Assembly: GCA_900546835.1 (NCBI GenBank)
Contig: UREH01000010.1
Coordinates: 1-26,667 of the forward strand
Length of the DNA: 26,667 bases
Source of the DNA: an uncultured Porphyromonadaceae bacterium
GTDB taxonomy: Bacteria > Bacteroidota > Bacteroidia > Bacteroidales > Muribaculaceae
Reading direction: 5' to 3'
Shown: positions 1 to 8,986 of the stretch, piece after piece
How positions within the stretch are numbered: position 1 is the stretch's first letter
Layout of the letters: every line of letters begins with the position of its first letter
Notes under the pieces: model-generated
Told to the model about the DNA's origin: nothing
The model's input: only the letters and a program-made list of their open reading frames with translations
Database searches by the model: none
Made by a program: the position numbers and the translations under genes

Positions 1-1
1 C

Positions 2-1411
2 CTCTACGTCGGGCCGCACGCAACCATCGACGGAGCCACGCGCCTTGTCAACGGTTCGATAATGTCGGAAGCCGACGACCCCGTTTTCGTCGGGCCGAAC
101 GTGATGGCCGAAGACTTCATTCTCTGCGCCGGCGCTAAAGTCGACTGTGGCGCGGTGCTCGTCCATACCTTCGTAGGGCAGGCAACGCAGCTTACGCGCC
201 TTTTCTCGGCCCACGATTCGCTTTTCTTCGCTAACTGCGCATGTGAAAACGGCGAGTCGGCCGCCATCTTCGCCGGGCCTTATACCGTGACGATGCACAA
301 GTCGAGCCTCCTGATAGCCGGCATGTTCTCATTCCTCAACGCCGGCTCCGGATCTAACCAGAGCAACCACATGTACAAGCTCGGACCCATCCATCAGGGC
401 GTGGTCAACCGCGGCTCGAAAACCACCTCCGACAGCTACATCCTGTGGCCGGCCCACATCGGCGCATTCTCGTTGGTGATGGGGCGCCACGTAAGCCACT
501 CCGACACCTCCCGCCTTCCGTTCAGCTATCTGATAGAGAAAGCCGGAGAATCCCACCTCGTGCCCGGAGTCAACCTCAAGAGCGTCGGCACAATCCGCGA
601 CGCCATGAAGTGGCCCAAGCGCGACAAGCGCCGCACACCCCATAAGCTTGATTTCATCAATTTCAACCTGCTCAGTCCCTATACCGTGCAGAAGATGATG
701 GACGGCATCTCCCTGCTCGACGAAATCGAAGCCACCTCGGGCGAAACGTCGCAATTCTACTCCTACCAGGGGATGACCATCAGCGCCTCCGCCCTGCGCA
801 AGGGGCGCATGTACTACGGCATGGCCATCGACAAATTCATGGGCAACTCCGTGCTCAAACGCCTCGAAGGGATGCAGATTACCTGCGACGCCGACATCCG
901 GCGCCGCCTCGCCCCCACCCTCGAAGCCGGACGCGGCGAATGGGTTGACCTTGCCGGACTCATCGCACCCAAGCTGGAAATCCGCCGTCTGTGCTCCGAG
1001 ATTGCCGACGGAAGCATCCAGCGCCTCGACGCGGTCAACCAGCGGCTGCACCGCCTCCATGCCGACTACTATGAAATGGAATGGACATGGGTCGTGGAGA
1101 ATTTCAGCCGCTGGCTCGGCAAGGAATGCTCCGATCTCACCATAGCCGACGTGGCCGCCATAGCAAAACGCTGGGTCGAAAGTGTGGTGAAGCTCGACCG
1201 CATGCTCTACGACGATGCCCGCAAAGAGTTCTCGGCAGTATCACACATCGGCTTCGGCCTCGACACCACCTCCGAACGCAACCGTCGGGGCGACTTCGAG
1301 CAGGTGCGCGGCGAATTCGAGCGCGACCCATTCGTCCGCATGGTCCTCGACCACATCGAAAAGAAAACCGCCCTCCACGACGACCTCATAGCCCGGTTGC
1401 CCCGCGACTGA
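2..1411 (+). CDS. DUF4954 family protein, 3' part (5' end outside window)
   Basis: The reading frame is open from the first bases of the window and ends at TGA 1409-1411, so about 469 C-terminal residues are present and the true start lies upstream. The first half is rich in hexapeptide-like turns (VGPHATIDGA, VFVGPNVMAEDF, CAGAKVDCGAVL), as in left-handed beta-helix acyltransferase-type folds. The second half is mainly alpha-helical and charged. This combination, with segments such as SNQSNHMYKLGPIHQG and SYILWPAHIGAFSLVMGRH, matches the DUF4954 family of Bacteroidetes, whose function is unknown to me. Family proteins are around 650 residues (from memory), so roughly the last two thirds is here. 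The ATG at 62 is internal. The gene converges on the SGNH-like gene, with only 35 bp between the stops. Confidence 0.8.
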   Translation, partial: LYVGPHATIDGATRLVNGSIMSEADDPVFVGPNVMAEDFILCAGAKVDCGAVLVHTFVGQATQLTRLFSAHDSLFFANCACENGESAAIFAGPYTVTMHKSSLLIAGMFSFLNAGSGSNQSNHMYKLGPIHQGVVNRGSKTTSDSYILWPAHIGAFSLVMGRHVSHSDTSRLPFSYLIEKAGESHLVPGVNLKSVGTIRDAMKWPKRDKRRTPHKLDFINFNLLSPYTVQKMMDGISLLDEIEATSGETSQFYSYQGMTISASALRKGRMYYGMAIDKFMGNSVLKRLEGMQITCDADIRRRLAPTLEAGRGEWVDLAGLIAPKLEIRRLCSEIADGSIQRLDAVNQRLHRLHADYYEMEWTWVVENFSRWLGKECSDLTIADVAAIAKRWVESVVKLDRMLYDDARKEFSAVSHIGFGLDTTSERNRRGDFEQVRGEFERDPFVRMVLDHIEKKTALHDDLIARLPRD

Positions 1412-1446
1412 CCAAAGCGGTCCCGGATCTTCCAAGCATAAACGCA

Positions 1447-2493
1447 TCATTCGGTAGAGGATTCCACAATCCTCTCCCGAAGCATTTCCGCCACTTCGGC
1501 TGCGGCCACAGGCGACCAATGGGTATCGTGGGCCATATAGAGATCCTTACATCCGGCATCGAGCATCTGACGCATCCGACGTATAGGATTCACCACAAAC
1601 CCAAGCGAATCAAGTGCCTCAAGCTGACGGCCGAGAATTTTCTCAGGATAAGGATTATTGACCGCATAGTACTGATATACCTCGTATTTGTCGGGCGCTA
1701 TCATATATAACATCTTTATGCCGCGGCTCCGGAAAGCGTCATGCATCGCGCGCAGATTCTCCGACATTACAACCTGCTCCTCGTCAGTCACCGAAAGACG
1801 ATTAAGATCTTCCGCATAGAAATAAAGTTGATTGTCCTTCCCAACGAGTGTGAACATTTCTGACGTCAGATCCACACTTCTTACGTTGGGACGCGCGATA
1901 TGAAGTCTGAACAGCAACCAGTCCTTGGTCTGGGCGACCATACGATGCAGAAATTCGCCGCTGGCAGGAGGTGCATCCACATCGCTATGCGGTCTGGGGC
2001 CATCATGAACACATGAAAAATCAACCTCAAGCAATCGTTGCGTAAGCTCCCGCTCCACGCTCTCCACAATCACCCGCTCTATCTGTGGTCTGTGGTCGAA
2101 AAAACCCGAGTTGAGGAGGCCTATGGCAATATCCTCAGGGCGATCGGAAGATAAAACCGGGTAATTCGAGATGATCTCATCCAACTGATGGCCAAGGAAA
2201 TTCTGATAACCGTTGATTCCCTGCTGGCTGAACGAATCGCCGATGGTAAAAATGCGGCCGGCCACAGAATCCTCGCCGAAATGTCTCACTTTGCAGTCTG
2301 CGAACCGGGGCTCATTCATCCGGTCATTGTATTCCCACCCTAAGGGAATCTTCGCAAGAGCGCCCAGGTCGCCGGAAATTTCAGGATGGACAAATACGTT
2401 ATAGTACACGCACGCCAATGCGAAAAGAATCACCGGCGACGTACCGACAGCAACCTTGACAATAAACTTACGGAGGCTATTTACTTGTCGCAT
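1447..2493 (-). CDS. SGNH/AlgX-DltD-like O-acetylation partner protein, membrane anchored
   Basis: A 348-residue protein with one N-terminal membrane segment (about residues 10-33) and a periplasmic or extracytoplasmic body. IFTIGDSFSQQG puts a GDS nucleophile motif at residues 85-87, and AHDTHWS near the C-terminus supplies an Asp-x-His pair (D323, H325), together a plausible Ser-His-Asp set. This is the look of the AlgX/AlgJ/DltD-related proteins that work with MBOAT acyltransferases to O-acetylate polysaccharides. The serine precedes the D-x-H here, as in ordinary SGNH hydrolases; AlgX has the opposite order (from memory). The ATG lies one base after the stop of the MBOAT gene, so the two were clearly built as a co-translated pair. 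The MBOAT is now broken, so this protein may be without its usual partner. The glycan substrate cannot be told from sequence. Confidence 0.75.
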   Translation of the reverse strand: MRQVNSLRKFIVKVAVGTSPVILFALACVYYNVFVHPEISGDLGALAKIPLGWEYNDRMNEPRFADCKVRHFGEDSVAGRIFTIGDSFSQQGINGYQNFLGHQLDEIISNYPVLSSDRPEDIAIGLLNSGFFDHRPQIERVIVESVERELTQRLLEVDFSCVHDGPRPHSDVDAPPASGEFLHRMVAQTKDWLLFRLHIARPNVRSVDLTSEMFTLVGKDNQLYFYAEDLNRLSVTDEEQVVMSENLRAMHDAFRSRGIKMLYMIAPDKYEVYQYYAVNNPYPEKILGRQLEALDSLGFVVNPIRRMRQMLDAGCKDLYMAHDTHWSPVAAAEVAEMLRERIVESSTE

Positions 2494-2494
2494 G

Positions 2495-3664
2495 TCAGAA
2501 TTGGAAATAAATAAACGTTTCTACTCCACCTTTATAGTAAACTATAAAGACAGTGATAATGAATGCGTAATAGATCAGCCACCGCAAAGGAGCCGACTTC
2601 ACACCGCTGAGATCAAGAACACACTCCTTGCGGCGTTGCACCCACTCCAGAACGAGCATGACCACAATAAAAATCAATGTGCGCCAAAGCATATTCTCCG
2701 GCCCATAGCCCCAGGGACGAGTAAACAACGACGATGAAAACATCCCGGCAATATATCGCCCGGCATCTGTGATAGTTTCAGACCTGAAAAGAATCCAAGC
2801 CACGACAACCACGCAGAATGTAAATGCCATTCCGGCGGTTTCGCGCAAGGTGGGCCACCGCCGGTTGGCCGCCACCACATCGAGATACTTCCGCGAGCCT
2901 CCTTTCCGAAGGATATACGGCGTGAACATCAGGGCATGCATGCCGCCCCAGGCCAGATATCGTGTTCACGACAGAAGCGCATCCGTCGGCAATCACAATT
3001 TTCTTGAACGTCCCCAGAGGATGCGGCGGCAACCGTCGACTGCCCCGGGATAATCAAAGGAATGCAACCGGTAGAACTGCGGTAGCAGGTTTGTGGCGCG
3101 CTCTATCGGTCCGGCCACGAGCTGCGGAAAAAAGGATATGTAGGCGAAAAAAGCTGTAGCGTCGCGCGTCGGGGCAAGTGTGCGGCGATACACGTCGATA
3201 GTGTAGCTGAGCGCCTGAAATGTGTAAAAGGATATTCCTACCGGCAGGATGATTTTTACAAGCAATCCCGAGGTATCCCCACCGAGAAACCGATGGGCAA
3301 ACTCCGTCATGAAAAAATTGTAGTATTTGAACACGCAGAGGATGCCGAGATTCACCACAATATTGAGCGCACATATAGCCCGGGCGCGACGTCTGCGCCG
3401 AGGATTCTCACACGCCTCACCGGCATCTTCCGCTCTGCAATTGCCCGCACCATAGCACCGGCCGATGGCGATTCCGCTCAGATATGCCGAGAGCGATGTG
3501 AACGCGATAAGCACCAGGAAACGCCAGTCCCACCATCCATAGAAAAGATAGCTTGCGGCGATGATGAAAAGGTTGCGCCCGACAACGCGCCTGTTGAATC
3601 CATACCAGTACAACAGAAACACGATAGGCAGGAATATCGCGAACTCAATGGAATTGAACAGCAT
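2495..3664 (-). pseudogene. MBOAT-family O-acyltransferase, disrupted (frameshift plus internal deletion)
   Basis: The first 223 codons (3664 to 2993) are a typical membrane-bound O-acyltransferase N-terminus: hydrophobic helices, then ILPVGISFYTFQALSYTIDV and FFPQLVAGPIERATNLLPQF. At about 3009-3010 one base appears to be missing. WG should be followed by a residue such as L and then FKKIVIADG, but in frame the reading runs to TGA at 2993-2995. The shifted frame continues as FKKIVIADGCASVVNT until about 2960. There the sequence jumps to YLAWGGMHALMFTPYILRKG in the original frame, which runs to the normal C-terminus at 2495. In intact family members roughly 110-125 residues lie between these points, including the RRWHISL region and the catalytic LWHGA histidine. 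Both are absent. A second in-frame TGA lies at 2966-2968. Either a genuine pseudogene or an assembly error. Confidence 0.8.
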
Positions 3665-3682
3665 TTCAAAAAAATTCAGAGG

Positions 3683-4639
3683 TTAACGGACCCGAGCCAA
3701 AGAGCGATCTCTATCATGTCGCTGACCGAGATCAACGATCATACCTTCATCACATACAGTGGTGGAGGGGAATATGGCGCGGGCCTCGGCCAGATGCGTG
3801 GACTCGTCGGTGTAGGCTTTGGAGAAATGGCCGAGCAGCAGGTGGCCTACATGGGCGTCGGCGGCGATGCGGGCAGCCTCGGAGGCCGTGGAATGGTAGC
3901 GCTCGCGGGCGCGTACGGAAGCCTCGTCGGTATAGGTTGCCTCATGATAGAGCCAGTCGACACCTTCGACCTCCCGGGCGAGCGAGGGGGTGAACACCGT
4001 GTCGGAGCAGTAGGCATAGCTTATGGCCGGATCGGCCGGGGTGGTAAGCATGTCGTTTGCGAAAACACGGCCATCGGGAGCGGCATAATCAGCCCCACAC
4101 TTGATGTCGTGGAGTTTCGATACCGGAATATCAAGGAATTTCACCATATCGCCGCGCAGATGGCGGGGTTTTGGCTTCTCGCGGAAGATGTAGCCCACGC
4201 AGGGAACACGATGACGCAGCGGTATTGCCTCGACCGCGAGTCCCGGCAGGTCGAGCACTGTCTGGCGCCGTGTGGGGTCTACCACGTTGAACTGCAGGTC
4301 GAACGGACGCTCGCGGCAGAAAAAATCCATTATCTCGCTGAAAATCTTCACTCCGTCGGCAAAGGTATGGACCGTCACGGTGCCTCCCTTGTCCTGAAGG
4401 GCAAGTGTTGAAAGCAATCCCGGGAGCCCCAGACAGTGGTCGCCGTGGAGATGGGAGATAAATATATGGTTCAGGCGCGAGAACTTGAGCCGCTGGCGGC
4501 GCATGGAAAGCTGCGCCCCCTCGCCGCAGTCGATCATCATCAGCGATCCGCGGTAGTCTATTATCTGACATGCCGGCAGATGACGCAGCGACGGCGTAGC
4601 GCTTCCGCAGCCCAATATGTTGAGTTTGAAATCGCTCAT
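3683..4639 (-). CDS. rnz: Ribonuclease Z (tRNA 3'-processing endonuclease)
   Basis: A 318-residue metallo-beta-lactamase-fold protein of the ElaC/RNase Z family, which cuts tRNA precursors just after the discriminator base so that CCA can be added. The zinc-binding signature HLHGDH is at residues 63-68. Further ligands are likely H143 (in PLRHRVPCVGY), D212 (in YCSDT) and H271 (in LLGHFS). The N-terminal GCGSATPS is typical. Length is normal for the short bacterial form. The function fits the tRNA-Asn in this window, which has no encoded CCA. Its stop is 18 bp before the start of the MBOAT gene, so it may head a transcript that continues into that gene and the AlgX-like gene. Confidence is high from the motif set. 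Confidence 0.95.
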   Translation of the reverse strand: MSDFKLNILGCGSATPSLRHLPACQIIDYRGSLMMIDCGEGAQLSMRRQRLKFSRLNHIFISHLHGDHCLGLPGLLSTLALQDKGGTVTVHTFADGVKIFSEIMDFFCRERPFDLQFNVVDPTRRQTVLDLPGLAVEAIPLRHRVPCVGYIFREKPKPRHLRGDMVKFLDIPVSKLHDIKCGADYAAPDGRVFANDMLTTPADPAISYAYCSDTVFTPSLAREVEGVDWLYHEATYTDEASVRARERYHSTASEAARIAADAHVGHLLLGHFSKAYTDESTHLAEARAIFPSTTVCDEGMIVDLGQRHDRDRSLARVR

Positions 4640-4713
4640 TGGAATTATTTACGACCAGTTACGTAGTATTCAGGATACATTCTCTTGAATGGCTCAATAT
4701 GCATTATAACGCG

Positions 4714-4739
4714 AAAACTCCGGCAAATATTTGCCGGAG
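4714..4739 (-). terminator. Intrinsic terminator of the outer-membrane beta-barrel gene
   Basis: Positions 4718-4739 form a perfect 22-bp palindrome (10-bp arms of the form CTCCGGCAAA). On the minus strand it is followed at once by TTTT (4717-4714). It lies 39-64 bp downstream of the stop of the 4778-7615 gene and upstream of rnz, so it separates the two transcripts. Confidence 0.75.
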
Positions 4740-4777
4740 CCTCCACTTTATCTCTTATAAAACACACATTTCTGCTT

Positions 4778-7615
4778 TTACCGCGGACCACGGCCGCCAC
4801 CTGGAGGCGGGCCTCCGGGGCCACCGGGACCCCACCGGTGATTGTTGCGGTCGGTGGGCTCGTTGCCTTTTCCGAAGGTATTGAACTTATAGGTGAACGT
4901 GAGCATGAAGTAGCGCGTGAGCGAGTTATACTCTATGTCGTCGATATAGTTGGCCGTAACCTGACGCTGGATGCTGTTTTTCTGCTGCAGCAGGTCGTAG
5001 ACCTTGAGCATTACCGTCGCTGCGCGGCCTGCCATGAACTGATATGAAATCGAGGCATTCCAGAGCCACGTGTTGGTGTTGAATCCCTCGGAATATCCCT
5101 TGTTGGCCGAATAGGTTACATCGGATGCGAGCACAAGGCCGAAGGGCGCATACCAGGAGCCGTTGAAGGAGCCTCCGTAGCTGTGGATGGTCGGGGTGTT
5201 GATGTTCTCGATGCTGTTGTGGGTCCACTGCACGCGGTAATTTGGACGCAGCTCCAGCTCCAGGCTCTGCGGACGGAAGGCGATGGAGGGCGATTCGGCG
5301 AACATCAGCGTTCCCGAGCGGTTGAGCAGGCCGTTGTTGTAGCCGGCCTGATGGTTGTAGAACACGAAGGCATTATTGTTGAACGACCATGTTTTATTAC
5401 GGCCGAAGGGCTGCGAGAACATGTTCATGGCCCGGACGTTCCATACGCCGCCGACGTTTTCGTAGTGGGTGGAGCGGCCGCCGCTCTGGGGGTCGTAGTC
5501 CGTGCGCGACACGATGCTGTTTTGCATTATCTGTGCGTCGGCCATGCTCATGATCGAGCGCTGGCTCTCCGGCGAGAATTTCTGGAAACGCAGACGGATA
5601 TTGTGGGAGAATGTCGGCTTCAGAGCCGGATTACCGTAGACGACATTGAGCGGATTCGTAAAATCGGGCACTGGCTGCAACTGCGTCATCGAAGGCTGGG
5701 AGGAGCGGCCCATATACATAAGATTCATCGACGACTGCTTGTCGAACTTATAGCGCAGGCGCATGAACGGAGCGAAATTCCATACCCAGCGCTCGGGAAT
5801 ATCCTGCTTGTTGCCCGAGAGGTATTTGCTCCTGGACATCGACGGCACGGCCGACACGCCGAGATCCAGGTTATACTTGGGTTTTACAAGTTTGAATCCG
5901 AGGCGAATGTCCTGAGTGAAAAAATCGTTGCGGAAGCTGTTGGAGAGCTGGTCCATGTACTGCCAGGGGAGGAATGTGAGATTCATCGGGTCGTCGGAGC
6001 CGTTGATGAAATCGGGATAGCGGCGTTCGACGCTCTTGTCGGCGTTGTTCCAGCGGTACTGCAGCCGGTAGCTGAAGGTGAGGAAGCGGCCTTTGGACAC
6101 GTCGCCGAGAGGTTCGGTCCAGCTCAGACGCGCGCCGATGGTGTTGGCCCACGTATGGCTGTCGGTATACTGCTCGTAGGAGTCGATTGAGTCGGCGCTC
6201 GCATCGAGCAGGCTCTTGAGCATGTAGAAGTGGTTGTAGGAGAAGGCGTTCTCATACTCCCTGACGTCGCTGAAACGATAATTGGCCATAAGCGATATGG
6301 AGCGGCCGCGGCGACTGCGGAAGTTATGGTTGTAGATCAGCCGGCCGGTAGCCTCGTAGGAATCCCCATGGGAGTTCGACCGGTTGAAGCTGCGGTTCAC
6401 CATCGGTATGGCCGGATTGTTGGAATACAGCGTGTCGGTTTCAAAAATATCGCTCCGGTTAGTATTGTAGGAGAAGGTAGGCCGAAAGTCGACCGTATTG
6501 AACGAGTCGGGTTTCCACTCTATGCGGAAATCTGCGCGCACGTTGTGGCCGCGGTCGAGGGCGTCGGATGTCGAACCCTCGCGCGAATACGAATCGGAGA
6601 GCAGATAGTCGCGCATCTGGCGCTTGAGGGTAGTGCGGTTGGTATGGCTGTACATCACGTCGCCGCCCACGCGGAGGATTTCCTGGTTTCCGACGTTGAA
6701 ATTCACTCCGAACGACTGGGAGTTATTGATGCCCTGGTCACCGCCGAACCGGCGGAAGCGGTTGCCGTTACCGTCGGTGAATCCGAGTTCATTGGTGTTG
6801 TTGGCCGAACCGATGAAGGTAATCTGGTTGTCGTTCCAGAAGCGGTTCACATTGAACGTGGCCTGATAGCGGTCGTCGGTGCCATAACCCGCCTCGACGG
6901 TTCCGAACCAGCCGTTTTTCATCCCTTTCTTCACCGTGAGGTTGATTACGGTCTCGTCCTCGCCGTCGTCTACACCCGTCAGGCGCGCCAGATCGCTCTT
7001 GCGGTCTACCACCTGGAGTTTGTCGACCATGTTTACCGGCAGATTTTTTGAAGCCACCTTAGGATCGTCGGCGAAGAATTCCTTGCCGTCGACAAGAATT
7101 TTGGTCACCTCCTTACCATTGGCCGTAATTTTGCCGTCGGAGTCGACCTCGACGCCCGGCAGGCGTTTGAGAAGGTCTTCCACCACGGAGTTCGGCGGAG
7201 TCTTGTAGGTGTCGGCATTGAATTCGACGGTGTCCTGCATCACCTTGATGGGAGTCTTGACTCCGATTACGGTGGTCTCCTTGAGCATATAGCTCGACTC
7301 GTTCACCTTGATGGTGTCGAGTTTAATCGAGGCGTCGGCAATACGCAGAGGGCGCGAGGTGGTCTCGTAGCCTATGTAGGTCACTTCGGCCAGATAGTTT
7401 CCGTTCTTGAGGCCCGAGACCTTGAAACCGCCGTTAAGCTCGGCAATCATGCCCTTCACAAAAGCCGAGTCGCCGGCATTGAGTATACGCACGGTGGCAT
7501 CCATAAGGGGCTCGCCATACTGGTCGGTGACGGTTCCGGTAATATTGTAGGCCCAGGCGGCCAAGGCCGTCGCGGCCGTTGCGGCAACAAGGAGTTTGCG
7601 CCTTGGAAATTTCAT
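4778..7615 (-). CDS. TonB-receptor-like outer membrane beta-barrel protein with carboxypeptidase-like N-terminal domain
   Basis: A 945-residue exported protein. Residues 1-22 are a signal peptide (KFPRRKLL followed by an Ala-rich core). About 23-105 is a carboxypeptidase-regulatory-like beta-sandwich (ITGTVTDQYGEPLMDATVRI ... GLKNGNYLAEVTYIGYE). About 110-230 is a plug-like domain (TVIGVKTPIKVMQDTVEF, NSVVEDLLKRLPGVEV, KILVDGKEFFADD). The rest is a long beta-barrel of alternating aromatic strands. This architecture is the Bacteroidetes 'outer membrane beta-barrel family' related to SusC/TonB receptors. No SusD partner is adjacent, so it is probably not part of a classic polysaccharide locus, and the ligand is unknown. 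The last barrel strand (YFMLTFTYKF) is followed by about 31 residues ending in a Gly/Pro/Arg-rich tail instead of a terminal aromatic. It is monocistronic, with its own promoter and terminator. Confidence 0.88.
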   Translation of the reverse strand: MKFPRRKLLVAATAATALAAWAYNITGTVTDQYGEPLMDATVRILNAGDSAFVKGMIAELNGGFKVSGLKNGNYLAEVTYIGYETTSRPLRIADASIKLDTIKVNESSYMLKETTVIGVKTPIKVMQDTVEFNADTYKTPPNSVVEDLLKRLPGVEVDSDGKITANGKEVTKILVDGKEFFADDPKVASKNLPVNMVDKLQVVDRKSDLARLTGVDDGEDETVINLTVKKGMKNGWFGTVEAGYGTDDRYQATFNVNRFWNDNQITFIGSANNTNELGFTDGNGNRFRRFGGDQGINNSQSFGVNFNVGNQEILRVGGDVMYSHTNRTTLKRQMRDYLLSDSYSREGSTSDALDRGHNVRADFRIEWKPDSFNTVDFRPTFSYNTNRSDIFETDTLYSNNPAIPMVNRSFNRSNSHGDSYEATGRLIYNHNFRSRRGRSISLMANYRFSDVREYENAFSYNHFYMLKSLLDASADSIDSYEQYTDSHTWANTIGARLSWTEPLGDVSKGRFLTFSYRLQYRWNNADKSVERRYPDFINGSDDPMNLTFLPWQYMDQLSNSFRNDFFTQDIRLGFKLVKPKYNLDLGVSAVPSMSRSKYLSGNKQDIPERWVWNFAPFMRLRYKFDKQSSMNLMYMGRSSQPSMTQLQPVPDFTNPLNVVYGNPALKPTFSHNIRLRFQKFSPESQRSIMSMADAQIMQNSIVSRTDYDPQSGGRSTHYENVGGVWNVRAMNMFSQPFGRNKTWSFNNNAFVFYNHQAGYNNGLLNRSGTLMFAESPSIAFRPQSLELELRPNYRVQWTHNSIENINTPTIHSYGGSFNGSWYAPFGLVLASDVTYSANKGYSEGFNTNTWLWNASISYQFMAGRAATVMLKVYDLLQQKNSIQRQVTANYIDDIEYNSLTRYFMLTFTYKFNTFGKGNEPTDRNNHRWGPGGPGGPPPGGGRGPR

Positions 7616-7731
7616 CGGAATAGTTTTTACGTTGTAGATATTGGAAACAGGCGGAGAGAGCAGTGAGACCCTTCAGGAGAATGAGGGCACGCGCAATACG
7701 AAATCCACATTGCGCAGACGTTTTAATGACA

Positions 7732-7762
7732 CAAAGTTACCCTTAAAGTTAAACCAGCCGAA
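7732..7762 (-). promoter_or_regulatory. Bacteroidetes-type promoter for the outer-membrane beta-barrel gene
   Basis: Minus-strand TAACTTTG (7739-7732) matches the -7 consensus TAnnTTTG exactly. 19 nt upstream is TTCG (7762-7759), a 3/4 match to the -33 TTTG. The start site would lie near 7725, giving a leader of about 110 nt before the ATG at 7615. The remaining spacer (7616-7843) shows no other clear element. Confidence 0.5.
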
Positions 7763-7843
7763 TGCATCTGCCGCCATTTTAAAGTTTTACAACAAAACCG
7801 GCCCCTTCTGTTAACGCAATTAACAGAATTTGTGGCGTTCCGC

Positions 7844-8938
7844 TCACTCAAGCCACGCCACAGCGCGGTTAAACGCGGTTGACAGCCGCAATGCGGTTCC
7901 GGCGGTTTCAAACCGCTGCTGTGCAAGCATACGCACACAGTCAATCAGCCAGCTCACCATGTAGGTCGCAATGGCAAACGCCAATACCCCGAAAGGATAG
8001 AACATCGCCGAGCCGGTGTCGAAAAGCCGGATAGCCACCTCCTTATAATACGGAAACACAAACGGATTACAATGTATCAGATAGACGGCGAATGCCGCTC
8101 CGGCCACACTGTTGACAGCCTTGCTGCGGAAATTGAGCCGGGCCGCAGCAAGAACGATCATGATGCTTGCCGCGATATTCACGGGATTAAAACGTGAAAG
8201 CATTATGCGGTTCAGCCACCACCCGAAACCGATACTGTCGACATAGCGTGTAAGCACAAACCATACAGTACCGGATACGGCAAGAATCAAGACTGTGCAG
8301 GCCAGAAGCCTGCGGGGCGAACAATGCCATCGGCCGCCATCGTAGCCGAAGCGCAGAATCCGCCCGACGGCATACATCAGGACCACGATTACCAGATTGT
8401 ATTCCATCCGGTTGTCGGGCTGTGTATTCACGAGCCAGCCGCAAAGCCATATAAAGCAGAACGCGCCGCCGACAAGCTTCACGGCCGAACGCCGGTGATG
8501 CTCAATATAGTGGTTTATCATCGGAGAGATAAACATCAGCAATACGTAAGCCCCCGAAAACCAGTCGAGATACGTCGGAACAATAAACAATAGGAATTCC
8601 TTGACCGGGGCGACTCCCGCACTCAGGAAGACGATTCCGATAAGCAGCCGGTAAAAAATAATTACGAAAAATATTCCGAACACGCCTCGCGCCGAGAGCC
8701 GGATGCCGAACCATCCGGAAATCAGGATGAACAGATTCACTCCCAGAATGCCGAAACTTGCCATCACGCACTCCTCCCACGAAAGCCACCCACACTCAAT
8801 TGCAAGCGTATGGGGGTCGGTGACTTCGAATTTGTTTCTCACGCAGTGCACTACAAGCACCATCAGAATGGCCACGATGCGCACCGCCTCGAAGCTCGAC
8901 AGTCGGCCGCCGTGTGAGGACTTCGTTTTACCGTTCAT
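7844..8938 (-). CDS. Acyltransferase-3 family integral membrane protein (OafA/YrhL-like)
   Basis: A 364-residue polytopic protein with about ten hydrophobic helices. Near the N-terminus, FEAVRIVAILMVLVVHC places an arginine ten residues before a histidine, the R-x10-H signature of acyltransferase-3 proteins. These transfer acetyl or other acyl groups to sugars of surface polysaccharides, peptidoglycan or small molecules. The gene starts 48 bp downstream of the glycosidase stop on the same strand, with no terminator visible between them, so they may be co-transcribed. The acceptor cannot be predicted. The long 8324-8593 (+) frame is only an antisense shadow. Family assignment is firm; physiological role is open. 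Confidence 0.85.
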   Translation of the reverse strand: MNGKTKSSHGGRLSSFEAVRIVAILMVLVVHCVRNKFEVTDPHTLAIECGWLSWEECVMASFGILGVNLFILISGWFGIRLSARGVFGIFFVIIFYRLLIGIVFLSAGVAPVKEFLLFIVPTYLDWFSGAYVLLMFISPMINHYIEHHRRSAVKLVGGAFCFIWLCGWLVNTQPDNRMEYNLVIVVLMYAVGRILRFGYDGGRWHCSPRRLLACTVLILAVSGTVWFVLTRYVDSIGFGWWLNRIMLSRFNPVNIAASIMIVLAAARLNFRSKAVNSVAGAAFAVYLIHCNPFVFPYYKEVAIRLFDTGSAMFYPFGVLAFAIATYMVSWLIDCVRMLAQQRFETAGTALRLSTAFNRAVAWLE

Positions 8939-8986
8939 TTCTCAGGAAGGTGCGATGGATTTACAGCGAAAAACCGAATCAGGGAA

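Noticed and set aside
1461..1478. GAGGATT/AATCCTC hairpin near the convergent gene ends as a terminator
   Set aside because: It lies inside the coding end of the AlgX-like gene and has no T run on either strand.
2778..3032. A small separate gene inside the MBOAT region
   Set aside because: Its first half is the shifted-frame continuation of the MBOAT (FKKIVIADG), and the rest is out of frame with the real C-terminal segment.
3293..4411. A 372-codon + strand frame opposite rnz and the MBOAT gene
   Set aside because: It spans two unrelated genes on the other strand, and rnz has all its metal-binding residues.
5183..7051. Two + strand frames (335 and 273 codons) opposite the outer-membrane protein gene
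   Set aside because: Antisense shadows of a gene with signal peptide, plug and barrel features.
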